Source of the DNA: an uncultured Pseudomonas sp.
GTDB lineage: Bacteria; Pseudomonadota; Gammaproteobacteria; Pseudomonadales; Pseudomonadaceae
Assembly (NCBI RefSeq): GCF_946885955.1
Contig: NZ_CAMPHI010000022.1
Coordinates: 19,469 to 83,468, forward strand
Direction of reading: 5' to 3'
Length of the DNA stretch: 64,000 nucleotides
Positions 54,412 through 63,995 of the stretch are shown here, piece after piece. Positions within the stretch are counted from its first letter, which is position 1. Each line of letters starts with the position of its first letter. Below the pieces are notes generated by a model. That model made no database searches. It had not been told where the DNA came from and saw nothing but the letters and a program-made list of their open reading frames with translations. The position numbers and the translations under genes were made by a program.

Positions 54412-56493
54412 CTAGCGGCCCTGGACTATTACCACCTTGTCGTTGCCCGCTTCGCGAACGAAAGCGTAGGGCTTTTCGGAGAGTTGCCGATGGCTGCCGG
54501 CGCCGACCGCTGGATGGCGCGCGCGGAACTGGCCGAGACGGCGCCAATGTTTGATCAGCGCGGCGGTCTGCGGCTGATCATGCGCGCTCCAATTCATATC
54601 CGAACGGGTGCCCTGGAACGGGTCGGAACCACTCGGCCCGAGCGGCCGCGCGCTTTCGTCGCCGTAGTAGATCTGCACGGCGCCGGGGCTGAGCAGCAGG
54701 GCCTCGGCCAGGCCCCGCTGGCGCGCCAGGTCGTTGTGCTGCTCGGCGAAGAACAACGCGGTGTCGTGGGACGAGGCGTAGCTCATAAAGTTATGCCCGG
54801 GGTTTTCCTTCAGCAGTCCGGCATAGTGCGAGTAGCTGCCCTCGGCCTGGCGCAGGCAATCGCTGGCCTTGCTCGCGGTTTGCTGCTGGAAGGCGAAGTT
54901 GATCAGGGCGTCGAAGCCGTTGCGCTGGTACTCGCTGGTTTCCGGGCCATGGCCGAACACCTCGCCGACCATCCAGAATGGCTCGCCGGCGAAGGGATCA
55001 TCCGGGTTGGCCTCGGCCCAGTCGGCCCGCGCTTTATCGGCCGCCGCGCGCAGTTCGGCCCAGGCCGCCGGTTCGACATGTTTGACGGTATCGGCGCGAA
55101 AGCCGTCGACGCCGAACTCGCGTACCCAGAAGCTCAGCCATTCGTTGAGGTAGTCGCGTACGCGGTAGCCCTCGCGCTCGACGGCGCGGGTCGGTTGTTT
55201 GTGTTTGAGAAAAACCGGCAGGGCGACCGCTTCTTCGCGCTCGGTGCGAAAGTCCGGCAAAAACGCCAGCGACCCCTTGAGCGGATCGACCAGCACACTG
55301 GGCGGGGTGGGGTAGTCGGCGATGCCGGCGCGCACCCAGTCCTTGCCCCACCAGTTGGCCCAGTCCGGGTGCTGGTAGTCGAGCAGGTTGTGATAGGCGT
55401 GGGCGTTTTCGAAGGATTCGGGCCGCCAGTCGCTCCAGCGTGCGGGCAGGTACCGGGCCATGCCGTCGCGCAGGCCACCGAAGCCGAACGCCTGCATATC
55501 GGCCAGGGTCGAGTAGCCGGGGTGGTTGAGCACCACATCGAAGAGCACGCGGATGCCGCGGGCATGGGCCTGGCGGATCAGCTCGCGCAGGTCCTGCTCG
55601 CTGCCCATATTGGCGTCGAGCTGGGTGTAATCCAGGGCGTAGTAGCCGTGGTAGGCGTAATGGCGGAAGTCGCCCTTGTCGCCGCCGCCGACCCAGCCGT
55701 GAATCTGCTCGTAGGGCGCGCTGATCCACAGCGCGCCTATGCCCAGTTCCGCGAGGTAATCGAGTTTGCCGGTCAGACCCTTGAGATCGCCGCCGTGGAA
55801 GGTGCCGATCTCCTGCTCGCCATCGGGCCCGCGGCCGTAGCTGCGGTCGTTGTCCGGGTCGCCATTGGCGAAGCGGTCGACGATGGCGAAATACACGCTG
55901 GCGTTGCGCCAATCCCAACGGGCGCTGGCCGGCGTATCGGCGGCTTCAAGCAGCAGCAAACCATCGCTTTCGGGTGCCGGGGTCAGATCGACATGGCCGT
56001 TCTTGACCCGCGCACGCTGGCCGCTGTAGGCGTCACGCAGGGGCTGGCCGTCGGCGAAAACGCTGGAGACATCCACGCTCAGGGCTTCGCCATCCCAGGT
56101 CGAGCAGGCGCTCTGCTGCTGCGCGACCTCGCTGGGCAGCGGCAGCAGGCGCAGGTGCGCATCCGCGCCGGTCTCTACCAGCAGGCGATAACGGCCGGCC
56201 TCGGTCACGGCGAAATCGAACCGGCTGGCGGGGTGCAGGTCGAAACGCTGGAACGGCTTCAGGGCTTCGCCGGCACCGTTGCCCTGGCCCAGTTGCAGCT
56301 GGCCGGGCGACAACTGCAGGTCGGCGGCGAAGCGTTGCCCCTGGGCTGCCGGGCTATCCAGCGCTTGCCAAGCCAGCGCCAGCGGCTGGCCGTCGAGCCG
56401 GACGTCGAGGTTCGGTTGGGCCAGGGCGAGGGAAAAATGCAGGCTGACGCAAAGCGCCAACAGGCGCCGACTAAGTAGACTGAACATGGGCAT
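54412..56493 (-). CDS. malS: MalS-like periplasmic alpha-amylase
   Basis: A 693-residue exported GH13 enzyme. Start MPMFSLLSRR at 56493 (GGAG 6 bases upstream), signal peptide ending SLALAQ. About 190 residues of beta-rich N-terminal sequence precede the barrel (WRNASVYFAIVDRFANGDPDND). Catalytic residues are in DGFRADTVKHV, WMVGEVFGH and SYASSHDTALF. This matches MalS, which trims maltodextrins in the periplasm so that MalE can carry them. It is divergent from malE; the kinase-like gene follows. C44-type cysteines are few, unlike E. coli MalS. Confidence 0.9.
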   Translation of the reverse strand: MPMFSLLSRRLLALCVSLHFSLALAQPNLDVRLDGQPLALAWQALDSPAAQGQRFAADLQLSPGQLQLGQGNGAGEALKPFQRFDLHPASRFDFAVTEAGRYRLLVETGADAHLRLLPLPSEVAQQQSACSTWDGEALSVDVSSVFADGQPLRDAYSGQRARVKNGHVDLTPAPESDGLLLLEAADTPASARWDWRNASVYFAIVDRFANGDPDNDRSYGRGPDGEQEIGTFHGGDLKGLTGKLDYLAELGIGALWISAPYEQIHGWVGGGDKGDFRHYAYHGYYALDYTQLDANMGSEQDLRELIRQAHARGIRVLFDVVLNHPGYSTLADMQAFGFGGLRDGMARYLPARWSDWRPESFENAHAYHNLLDYQHPDWANWWGKDWVRAGIADYPTPPSVLVDPLKGSLAFLPDFRTEREEAVALPVFLKHKQPTRAVEREGYRVRDYLNEWLSFWVREFGVDGFRADTVKHVEPAAWAELRAAADKARADWAEANPDDPFAGEPFWMVGEVFGHGPETSEYQRNGFDALINFAFQQQTASKASDCLRQAEGSYSHYAGLLKENPGHNFMSYASSHDTALFFAEQHNDLARQRGLAEALLLSPGAVQIYYGDESARPLGPSGSDPFQGTRSDMNWSAHDQPQTAALIKHWRRLGQFRARHPAVGAGSHRQLSEKPYAFVREAGNDKVVIVQGR

Positions 56494-56625
56494 GCGCAAC
56501 TCCGCACAGAAGGGCAATGCCGCTCATTTAGCCGCGATCCCCTGTGCTTGTGCAGGCTGAGACATGGTGAAAAATCTGGGTTCGCCAGGGCGTCGGCTGG
56601 CAGACTACGCCCTGCTTCTACGCCC

Positions 56626-56650
56626 CCTCATCCTCCTCGTGGGGAGGATG
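56626..56650. promoter_or_regulatory. Divergent MalT-box-like sites between malS and malE
   Basis: On the plus strand GGGGAGGATG at 56641-56650, on the minus strand GAGGATGAGG at 56626-56635; each matches 9 of 10 positions of the MalT box GGGGA(T/G)GAGG. They face apart, one toward malE and one toward malS, in the 262-base gap, and predict control by MalT. Confidence 0.65.
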
Positions 56651-56727
56651 TGCCGGTTCGCCTGCTGATCGACCATGGGCCCACTGCGAAACCGCGCTGC
56701 GGCAGGCAGAAACACATGCTGTGGATT

Positions 56728-56738
56728 AAAAATAACAA
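56728..56738 (+). promoter_or_regulatory. CA motif (putative Hfq/Crc site) before malE
   Basis: AAAAATAACAA lies 17 bases before the malE ATG, just before CGAGGGA; it contains AATAACAA, an AANAANAA match. Confidence 0.5.
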
Positions 56739-56755
56739 GCCACGAGGGAACACCC

Positions 56756-57943
56756 ATGAACAAAAAGCTGTTTGCAGCAGCCGTTATCGGCCTGTCCGCC
56801 ACCTTGAGCCTGCCGCATTCGGCCCTGGCTGCCATCGAAGAAGGCAAGCTGGTCATCTGGATCAATGGCGATAAAGGCTATAAAGGCCTGGCCGAGGTCG
56901 GCGAAAAATTCACCGCCGACACCGGTATCCCGGTCGAAGTCGCGCACCCCGACAGCATCACCGACAAGTTCCAGCAGGCCGCCGCCACCGGCAACGGCCC
57001 GGACATCTTCATCTGGGCCCACGACCGTTTCGGCGAATGGGCCAAGAGCGGCCTGATCGCGCCGATCAACCCCAGCGCCAAGAGCAAGGCCGAGATCGTC
57101 GACCTGGCCTGGGATGCGGTCGGCTACCAGGGCAAGCTGTGGGGCTATCCCCTGGCGATCGAAGCGCCCACGCTGATCTATAACAAGGCGCTGGTGAAAA
57201 CTCCGCCGGCCAACTTCGAAGAAGTCTTCGCCCTGCAAAAGGAGCTGGCCAAAGACGGCAAGCGCGCGATCCTCTGGGCCTACAACACGCCGTATTTCAG
57301 CTGGCCGCTGCTGGCGGCCAATGGCGGTTATGCCTTCGGTAACGACGGTTCCGGCTATGACGTGAAAAGCACCGGGGTGAACACCGCCGGCGCCAAGCAA
57401 GGCGCGGCGCTGCTAAAGCGCTTGATCGACGAAGGCGTGATGCCCAAGGGCGCGGATTACAGCGTTGCCGAGGCAGCCTTCAACAAGGGCGAGTCGGCAA
57501 TGTTCATCAGCGGCCCCTGGGCCTGGGCGAATGCGCGCAAGAGCGGCATCGACTTCGGCGTGGCGCCTATCCCGGCGGTCGGCGAGGGCAGCAGCAAACC
57601 GTTTTCCGGGGTGATGGCGGCTACCCTCAACGCGGCCAGCCCGAACCAGGCCCTGGCGGTGGAGTTTCTCGAGAACTACCTGTTGCAGGTCGAAGGCCTG
57701 AAAACCGTCAACGCCGACGTGCCGCTCGGTGCGGTGGCGAACAAGGCCTATATGGCCGAGCTGGGCAAGGACCCGCTGATCCAGGCCACATTCGACAGCG
57801 CCCAGCAGGGCCGACCGATGCCGAACGTGCCGGAAATGGGCGTGTTCTGGTCCGCCATGGAGCCGGCCTTGACCAACATCACTTCGGGCCGCCAGCCCGT
57901 GGACGCGGCTCTCGATGACGCCGCCAAGCGCATCGTCCAGTAA
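56756..57943 (+). CDS. malE: MalE, maltose/maltodextrin-binding protein
   Basis: A 395-residue periplasmic binding protein; signal peptide [26 protein letters not shown]. The mature start [36 protein letters not shown] is nearly that of E. coli MalE. Sugar-platform residues and loops are conserved ([61 protein letters not shown]). GAGGGA precedes the ATG. It heads malE-malF-malG and is divergent from malS. MalFGK2 would accept its cargo, but malK is not here. Confidence 0.97.
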   Translation: MNKKLFAAAVIGLSATLSLPHSALAAIEEGKLVIWINGDKGYKGLAEVGEKFTADTGIPVEVAHPDSITDKFQQAAATGNGPDIFIWAHDRFGEWAKSGLIAPINPSAKSKAEIVDLAWDAVGYQGKLWGYPLAIEAPTLIYNKALVKTPPANFEEVFALQKELAKDGKRAILWAYNTPYFSWPLLAANGGYAFGNDGSGYDVKSTGVNTAGAKQGAALLKRLIDEGVMPKGADYSVAEAAFNKGESAMFISGPWAWANARKSGIDFGVAPIPAVGEGSSKPFSGVMAATLNAASPNQALAVEFLENYLLQVEGLKTVNADVPLGAVANKAYMAELGKDPLIQATFDSAQQGRPMPNVPEMGVFWSAMEPALTNITSGRQPVDAALDDAAKRIVQ

Positions 57944-57965
57944 CCCCGCAGCGGTGACGTGAACG

Positions 57966-57985
57966 GGATGTCGCCTGCGGCATCC
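57966..57985 (+). promoter_or_regulatory. Intercistronic hairpin between malE and malF
   Basis: GGATG-T-CG, loop CCTG, CG-G-CATCC, 23 bases after the malE stop. There is no T-run. Its place matches the malE-malF hairpins of E. coli that protect the malE message and make MalE abundant. Confidence 0.5.
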
Positions 57986-58106
57986 TTCAACCTGTATGCG
58001 TTCGCGATCCAGCCGCCCGCGCCGCGCCTCGGCGAGCGGGGCGGTTTCGCTGGGCGAATTGCAGGGGCTCTCGTCACCGGCTGCGCGCCATGAGGCTATG
58101 ATTCAG

Positions 58107-59675
58107 ATGTCCGCCGTCAACCTGCCCATCGAGCTGTCCAACTCCGCCATGTCGAAAAACCTGAGCGCCGCGTCCCTGTCCGTTGTCATGCGTTGGGCGG
58201 TCTGGCTACTGTGCAACGGGCTCGCGCTCTATCTGGTGATCGCCCTCTATGCCCAGGGGCAAACGGTGTTCGCCCTGCTCGGGCTGGTGGTCTGCGGGCT
58301 CGCCAGTTTCATCTTCATCAATAAGCGCGCCTATGCCCACCGCTACATCTTTCCGGCGGTGGCCGGCATGCTGGTGTTCGTGATTTTCCCGCTGCTGTAC
58401 ACCGTGGGCATCGGCTTCACCAATTACAGCGGCGACAACCTGCTGAGCTTCGAGCAGGTGCAGCGCTATCACCTGCGCCAGACCTATGTGGCCGGCGATC
58501 GCTATGCCTTCAGTCTGCACCGTGACGCGCAGGGCCAGCTGCGCTTGCGCATCGACCAGGGCGAGCGGGGCGTGTTCGTCTCCGCGCCGCTGTCCGGCGA
58601 CCCGCAGACGGCCGAGCCGTTGAGCCTGACGCCGCAAGCCGATGCCGGCGAGATCGGCGCGGCGCTGGCGCTGCGCGAGGTGATTCGGCGCCGCGCCGAG
58701 CTGGAACAATGGGTGCTGCGCGGCGGTGCGGGCGAGCTGTTGCGCCTGTATGGCCTGCGCGAAGTGGCGGCGGTCAAGCCGCTGTACCGCCTGCAGGACG
58801 ACGGTGCATTGCTCAATACACAAACCGGCGAACGCCTGGTCGCCGACCACGACAGCGGCTTCTACGTCGACGCCGCAGGCCAGCGGGTGGCCCCCGGCTT
58901 TACCGTGTACGCTGGCTGGAGCAACTTCGCCAAGGTGTTGAGCGACCCGAAAATCCGCGGGCCCTTCGTGCAGATCTTCATCTGGACCATCTGCTTCGCC
59001 GCCCTCACCGTGCTCTTCACCCTGGCTGTCGGCCTGACGCTGGCCAGCGTGCTGCAGTGGGAGCTGGTCGGCGGCAAGGCGTTCTACCGGATGATGCTGA
59101 TCCTGCCCTACGCGGTGCCAGGGTTCATTTCCATCCTGGTGTTCAAGGGGCTGTTCAACCAGAACTTCGGCGAGCTGAATCTGCTGCTCGATTCGCTGTT
59201 CGGCGTGCGCCCGGACTGGTTCAGCGACCCGACCCTGGCGCGCACGATGATCCTGATCGTCAACACCTGGCTCGGTTACCCCTACATCCTGCTGCTGTGC
59301 ATGGGCCTGTTGCAGGCGATTCCGCGCGACCTCTACGAGGCCTCGGCGATCGACGGCGCGACGCCGTTGGACAACCTGCTGAAGATCACCCTGCCGCTGT
59401 TGATCAAGCCGCTGGCGCCCTTGCTGATCGCCAGCTTCGCCTTCAACTTCAACAACTTCGTGCTGATCACCCTGCTTACCCGCGGCGGCCCGGACATTCT
59501 CGGCACCACCACGCCGGCCGGCACCACCGACCTGCTGGTCAGCTACACCTACCGCATCGCCTTCCAGGATTCAGGGCAGAACTTCGCCCTGGCCGCCGCC
59601 ATCGCCACCATGATTTTTATCGTCGTCGGCGCCATGGCCTGGCTGAACCTGAAGCTCTCGAAAGTGAAGGTCTGA
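58107..59675 (+). CDS. malF: MalF, maltose ABC transporter permease
   Basis: A 522-residue inner-membrane permease (E. coli 514). Three N-terminal helices are followed by a large periplasmic P2 loop of about 180 residues (after [20 protein letters not shown]) and the five-helix permease core. The EAA loop that docks MalK reads [26 protein letters not shown] at 58107 is taken, 11 bases after GAGG; 58098 and 58149 are alternatives. malG follows after 10 bases. Confidence 0.95.
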   Translation: MSAVNLPIELSNSAMSKNLSAASLSVVMRWAVWLLCNGLALYLVIALYAQGQTVFALLGLVVCGLASFIFINKRAYAHRYIFPAVAGMLVFVIFPLLYTVGIGFTNYSGDNLLSFEQVQRYHLRQTYVAGDRYAFSLHRDAQGQLRLRIDQGERGVFVSAPLSGDPQTAEPLSLTPQADAGEIGAALALREVIRRRAELEQWVLRGGAGELLRLYGLREVAAVKPLYRLQDDGALLNTQTGERLVADHDSGFYVDAAGQRVAPGFTVYAGWSNFAKVLSDPKIRGPFVQIFIWTICFAALTVLFTLAVGLTLASVLQWELVGGKAFYRMMLILPYAVPGFISILVFKGLFNQNFGELNLLLDSLFGVRPDWFSDPTLARTMILIVNTWLGYPYILLLCMGLLQAIPRDLYEASAIDGATPLDNLLKITLPLLIKPLAPLLIASFAFNFNNFVLITLLTRGGPDILGTTTPAGTTDLLVSYTYRIAFQDSGQNFALAAAIATMIFIVVGAMAWLNLKLSKVKV

Positions 59676-59685
59676 GGAACTGCAT

Positions 59686-60576
59686 ATGGCCATGGTCCAC
59701 CGAAACTCCGTCAAATACCGCGTCTGGGCGACCCATCTCGGCTTGCTCGGTTTTATCGCGCTGATCCTCTTCCCGCTGCTGATGGTGGTGTCGATCTCCT
59801 TTCGCGAGGGCAACTTCGCCACCGGCAGCCTGTTCCCCGACAACCCGACCCTGGAGCACTGGTCGCTGGCCCTGGGCATTCCCTACACCCAGGCCGACGG
59901 CACGCTGGTACAACCGCCGTTCCCGGTGCTGACCTGGTTGTGGAACTCGATAAAGATCGCGGTGATCAGCTCGCTGCTGATCCTGCTGCTGTCGACCACC
60001 AGCGCCTACGCCTTCGCCCGCCTGCGTTTTTCCGGCAAGGGCGCGCTGCTCAAAGGCATGCTGATTTTCCAGATGTTCCCGCCGGTGCTGACCCTGGTGG
60101 CGATCTATGCGCTGTTCGACCAGCTCGGCGAGCACGTGAGCTGGCTCGGGGTGAACACCCATGGCGCGGTGATCATCGCCTCCCTGGGCGGCATGGCCCT
60201 GCATATCTGGACGATCAAGGGCTACTTCGAGAGCATCGACGCCTCGCTCGAAGAGGCCGCGATCGTCGACGGCGCCACCACCTGGCAGGCGTTCGTGCAT
60301 ATCCTCCTGCCGATGAGCGTGCCGATCCTCGCGGTGGTATTTATCCTCGCCTTTATCACCAGCATCACCGAATACCCGATCGCTTCGGTGCTGTTGATGG
60401 ACGTCGACAAGCTGACCCTGTCGGTCGGCGCCCAGCAGTACCTGTACGACCAGAACTACCTGTGGGGCGACTTCGCCGCCGCCGCGGTGCTCTCAGGTTT
60501 GCCAATCACCGCGGTGTTCCTCTATTGCCAGAAGTGGATAGTCGGCGGTTTGACCGCGGGTGGGGTGAAGGGCTAG
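59686..60576 (+). CDS. malG: MalG, maltose ABC transporter permease
   Basis: A 296-residue, six-helix permease, the partner of MalF. It opens [44 protein letters not shown] as in E. coli, has [28 protein letters not shown] in the periplasm, and its EAA loop is [21 protein letters not shown]. It ends with GGVKG, the C-terminal tail that enters MalK. Coupled to malF; the run ends here without malK. Confidence 0.96.
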   Translation: MAMVHRNSVKYRVWATHLGLLGFIALILFPLLMVVSISFREGNFATGSLFPDNPTLEHWSLALGIPYTQADGTLVQPPFPVLTWLWNSIKIAVISSLLILLLSTTSAYAFARLRFSGKGALLKGMLIFQMFPPVLTLVAIYALFDQLGEHVSWLGVNTHGAVIIASLGGMALHIWTIKGYFESIDASLEEAAIVDGATTWQAFVHILLPMSVPILAVVFILAFITSITEYPIASVLLMDVDKLTLSVGAQQYLYDQNYLWGDFAAAAVLSGLPITAVFLYCQKWIVGGLTAGGVKG

Positions 60577-60583
60577 CAGTTGG

Positions 60584-60693
60584 GTAGGGTGCGCGCTGGA
60601 CGAGGCCGCAATGAGTAGGGTGCGCCATGCGCACCAAAAGATTTGCGCCTATGCCGAGGTCGGTGCGAGGCCGGTGCGCATGGCGCACCCTAC
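60584..60693. repeat. Perfect 21-bp inverted repeat between malG and malT
   Basis: Arms at 60615-60635 and 60673-60693 are perfect reverse complements over 21 bases (core GGGTGCGCCATGCGCACC). A third, partial arm, GTAGGGTGCGC, is at 60584-60594. The same family is at 40646-40726. It fills most of the 217-base malG-malT gap and may end malEFG transcription. It resembles dispersed Pseudomonas repeats. Confidence 0.75.
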
Positions 60694-60793
60694 GTTTGGT
60701 CTATGTCATGTGATACGCAGCGCGGGCCTCGGCCCGCAATTTACGTAGAATTCAGCGCTTACCCGAATAACCGATAAGAAACGGGAAACGATC

Positions 60794-63538
60794 ATGAATG
60801 CTGCCATGCCAGCCGCTTTGCCGCTGATTCCCGCGAAACTCACCATGCCGACCCTGCCGGCCGGGTTGCTGGCGCGTCCGCGCCTCGACGAGTGGCTGCC
60901 GCGTCTGCGCGAGGTGCGCCTGGTGGTGCTGCAGGCGCCCAGCGGCTTCGGCAAAACCACCCTGGCCTGCCAATGGGCCGGGGCTTTCAACGGCCCGGTC
61001 GCCTGGCTGCAACTGCACGCCAGCGATAACCAGCCGCGCCAGCTCAGCCGCTACCTGCTGCACGCCCTCGACCGTCAGCTGGAGCACGGCTGCCCGCTGA
61101 GCCTGTTGCTTGCCGAGCAGGGCGGCGAGAGTTTCGAAACCCTGCTGACCCACCTGCTCGCCGAGTTGCCCGCCGAACATGCGCCGCTGCTGCTGGTGCT
61201 CAATGAATTCGAACTGCTGGACAACCGCGAGGTGATCGCCGCGCTGCGCTTCTTCCTGCGCAACATGCCGACCTGGATGACCCTGCTGGTGTGCAGCCGC
61301 GGCCTGCCGGAGCTGGGCGTCGCCGAGCTGCGGGTCAAACACCAATTGCTCACCCTGGATGCCCAGCAACTCGCATTCGAAACCGAGGAAGTCCAGGCAC
61401 TGCTGGAATTGAGCCTGCCGGTGGCGATCAACCGCGAACAGATCGAGCGCCTCAATCGGCGTATCGGCGGCTGGCCGAGCGCCTTGCAACTGGTGTTGCA
61501 GGAAGTGCAGACCAGCCGTGGCATGGATATTTTTCTGGAAGGCCTGCAGCTCGGCCACCCCTATATCCGCGATTATCTGCGCGAGCAGGTGGTCGACGAG
61601 TTGAGCCCGGCAACCCTGGAGTTTTTGCACTCGACCTGCCTATTGGAACGCTTCAGTGCGCCCCTGGCCGACCACCTGACCCAGGGCTGCAACGCCCGCG
61701 ATATGCTCGAGCAACTCGAGCGCGGCGGCCTGTTCCTGCAACCCCTGGACAGCCTGCGCCAGTGGTACAGCTACCACCCGTTATTCGCCGTATTCCTCCA
61801 GGGCGAACTGCATACTCACCAGCCGCAGCGGGTCTCCGAACTGCATCTGCGCGCCTCGGAAGCGCTGTTCACCGAGAACATGCCGGAAGAAGCCGCGCGC
61901 CATGCGGTGTTGGCGCGCAACCCGGCGCGGGTCGGCGAAGTGCTGGAGCGCCACGGTCGGCAGTTCTATCGCCAGGGCCGCCTGAGCCTGCTGCAGCAGT
62001 GCCTGGAAACTCTGCCGGTCAGCAGCATCGCCAACTCGCCGCTGTTCACCCTGCTGCAGGCCTGGGTGTCGCAAAACTCCTATCAGTTCGATCAGGTCGA
62101 GAACTGGTTCAGCGCTGGCGAACAGGCGTTGCAGGAGCGTTGTTCCGAGCAGGAGTGGGCGCGTATCGTCGGCGAGTTCAATGCGGTGCGCGCCCAGGTG
62201 GCGATGAATCGCGGCGACGAGCAGAAGGCCATTGCCCTGGCCCACGAGGCGCTGGCCTGTGAGCCGCTGATCATGCGGACCTCCAAGGTCGCCGCGCTGT
62301 CCGGCCTGGCCGAGGCGCATTTCGTTCAGGGTTTGCTGGTGCAGGCGCAGCAACAATATGAGGAGGCCGAAAGCCGCGCCCGTGAGATTCGCGCCTCGCA
62401 CCTGGTGGTCTGGAGCCTGGGGCAATTGTCGGAAATCGCCATCGCCCAGGGCCATCTGCAAAAGGCCTATTCGCTGCAGGAAAAGGCCATCCATTACATC
62501 GAGCAGGAACGCCTGCAGGCCACGCCGATCATGGAGTTCATCTACCGCGTGCGTGGCCAGGTGCTGTGGGAATGGCACCACCTCGATGCTGCCGAGCAAT
62601 GCGCGTTGCAGGGCATCCAGATTCTCGACGAGGTCGGCGATCGCTGGCTGCTGCAATGCTATGCGCTGCTCGCCAGCATTGCCCACGCGCGTGGCCAGCA
62701 GAGCGTGTGTGCCGACTATATCGGCAAGATCCAGAGCATGCTGGCCGACGACAATTACCATATCGACTGGCTGACCAACGCCCATGCGGTAATGCTCGGC
62801 TACTGGGATTCGACCCAGGACAAGGAAGCCATCCAGCAATGGCTCGGCACCGCGCCGCCGCTCAAGCCCGGGGTCAACCACTTCGCCCAGTACAACGGGC
62901 GCAACCATGTACGCGCGCACCTGTCGCTGAACCAGCCGGAGAAGGCCCTGCCGATCATCCGCCAGTTACAGACCGATGCCGAACACCACGGCCTGGTGAT
63001 GGATGCCAACCGTAACCACATCCTCCAGGCCCAATTGCACTGGCTGCGCGAAGAGCGCCAGTTGGCCCTCGATCACCTGCACCAGGCCCTGACCCTGGCC
63101 AGCAACACCGGCGCCATCGGCAGCTTCCTGCGCATCGGCAAGCTGATCATCGTCATGCTTAAATCCCTGCAGCACGAACGCCGCCTCGGCGAGCTGGAAG
63201 CCCAGCGCGCCGACCGGCTGATCCAGCTGGCCCAGCAGCAGCGCGACTTCAGTCGGGCGATCCGCATCACCCTCGACGAGGCGGTGATACAGGACATCAT
63301 CAACCGCCCCGACGTGCCCGAGCTGCTGCGTCACTCGCCGCTGACCCGGCGCGAATGGCAGGTGCTCAGCCTGATCCACGCCGGCCAGTCCAACGAGCAG
63401 ATCGCCGAACACCTCAACGTAGCCCCGACCACGATCAAGACCCATATCCGCAGTCTTTACCAGAAGCTCAATATCAGCCATCGCAGCGAGGCGGTGCAGC
63501 TGGCGCGTAGTTTGTTGAGCAAGATTCAGGGGGATTAA
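60794..63538 (+). CDS. malT: MalT, ATP-dependent activator of the maltose regulon
   Basis: A 914-residue STAND-type activator (E. coli 901). The P-loop is APSGFGKTT at 48-56; the arrangement LRFFLRNMPTWMTLLVCSRGLPELGVAELRVKHQLLTL follows E. coli MalT closely. The middle is a helical-repeat sensor for maltotriose. The C-terminal LuxR helix-turn-helix reads LTRREWQVLSLIHAGQSNEQIAEHLNVAPTTIKTHIRSLYQKL. Walker B, usually with two aspartates, is LLLVLNEFELLD (132-143). GGGA lies 8 bases before the ATG. It should activate malEFG, malS and the lamB and amylase genes. Confidence 0.96.
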   Translation: MNAAMPAALPLIPAKLTMPTLPAGLLARPRLDEWLPRLREVRLVVLQAPSGFGKTTLACQWAGAFNGPVAWLQLHASDNQPRQLSRYLLHALDRQLEHGCPLSLLLAEQGGESFETLLTHLLAELPAEHAPLLLVLNEFELLDNREVIAALRFFLRNMPTWMTLLVCSRGLPELGVAELRVKHQLLTLDAQQLAFETEEVQALLELSLPVAINREQIERLNRRIGGWPSALQLVLQEVQTSRGMDIFLEGLQLGHPYIRDYLREQVVDELSPATLEFLHSTCLLERFSAPLADHLTQGCNARDMLEQLERGGLFLQPLDSLRQWYSYHPLFAVFLQGELHTHQPQRVSELHLRASEALFTENMPEEAARHAVLARNPARVGEVLERHGRQFYRQGRLSLLQQCLETLPVSSIANSPLFTLLQAWVSQNSYQFDQVENWFSAGEQALQERCSEQEWARIVGEFNAVRAQVAMNRGDEQKAIALAHEALACEPLIMRTSKVAALSGLAEAHFVQGLLVQAQQQYEEAESRAREIRASHLVVWSLGQLSEIAIAQGHLQKAYSLQEKAIHYIEQERLQATPIMEFIYRVRGQVLWEWHHLDAAEQCALQGIQILDEVGDRWLLQCYALLASIAHARGQQSVCADYIGKIQSMLADDNYHIDWLTNAHAVMLGYWDSTQDKEAIQQWLGTAPPLKPGVNHFAQYNGRNHVRAHLSLNQPEKALPIIRQLQTDAEHHGLVMDANRNHILQAQLHWLREERQLALDHLHQALTLASNTGAIGSFLRIGKLIIVMLKSLQHERRLGELEAQRADRLIQLAQQQRDFSRAIRITLDEAVIQDIINRPDVPELLRHSPLTRREWQVLSLIHAGQSNEQIAEHLNVAPTTIKTHIRSLYQKLNISHRSEAVQLARSLLSKIQGD

Positions 63539-63594
63539 ATCGAGCTCGATGATGTCTGGTTTTTTGCTTTTGCTTTTGAGCTGCGATCGCACAG

Positions 63595-63837
63595 GCGACG
63601 CCAAAACCCCCTTCAGGAGGCCGAGTGGAATCGCCGCGTAAGGGGTTGAGCGACATGGATGTCGCGAGAGCCACGATGGGCCAGGGATGGCCCTTCGTGG
63701 CGGGCCCCTGGAGCGGTGATGGAAGGAGGGAACCCCGGCGCAGCCGGGGCCGGATGTCGGGGTGCCCTTCTCTTTGGTTACTTTCTCTTGGGCAAGCAAG
63801 AGAAAGTGACTCGCCCGTGAGGGGCGAAACGAGAACG
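63595..63837. repeat. Dispersed Pseudomonas-type repeat region
   Basis: No gene can be supported in 63539-64000. The stretch has strong inverted repeats: CCCCGGC-gca-GCCGGGG at 63733-63749 and ACTTTCTCTT/AAGAGAAAGT at 63780-63807, and T-rich, low-complexity sequence at 63555-63580. The phrase around TTGGTTACTTTCTC and GTGACTCGCCCG is one I recall as repeated in many Pseudomonas genomes; a copy-number count would be needed to prove it. Confidence 0.5.
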
Positions 63838-63956
63838 TTGGTTCAACACGTTAATGAACCTGTTCCAGAAGCAGCGAGCGCCGCGATCAGAAAACATTAA
63901 CTTACCAGTACCGGTACTGGCGTTGATTTTGGTATTGGTGCGCACGGTGTTCAGCC

Positions 63957-63995
63957 GGGAGACATAGGTAACAGGTGTCGGGAGACATAGGTAAC
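63957..63995. mobile_element. Direct repeat, possible edge of an insertion sequence
   Basis: The 16-base sequence GGGAGACATAGGTAAC occurs at 63957-63972 and again at 63980-63995, a 23-base period. GAGACATAGGTAAC is a sequence I associate with the ends of IS481-type elements in Pseudomonas. The window stops at 64000, so no transposase is visible and the call is tentative. A perfect palindrome CCAGTACCGGTACTGG is nearby at 63905-63920. Confidence 0.3.

Noticed and set aside
54355..56478. Open frame of 707 codons on the plus strand opposite malS
   Set aside because: It is the mirror of a gene with clear GH13 catalytic motifs; its sequence is low-complexity Val/Ala/Gly with no domain, as expected from high-GC antisense DNA.
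63625..63900. 91-codon frame in the terminal repeat region
   Set aside because: It crosses several strong inverted repeats and has no conserved character; more likely repeat DNA.
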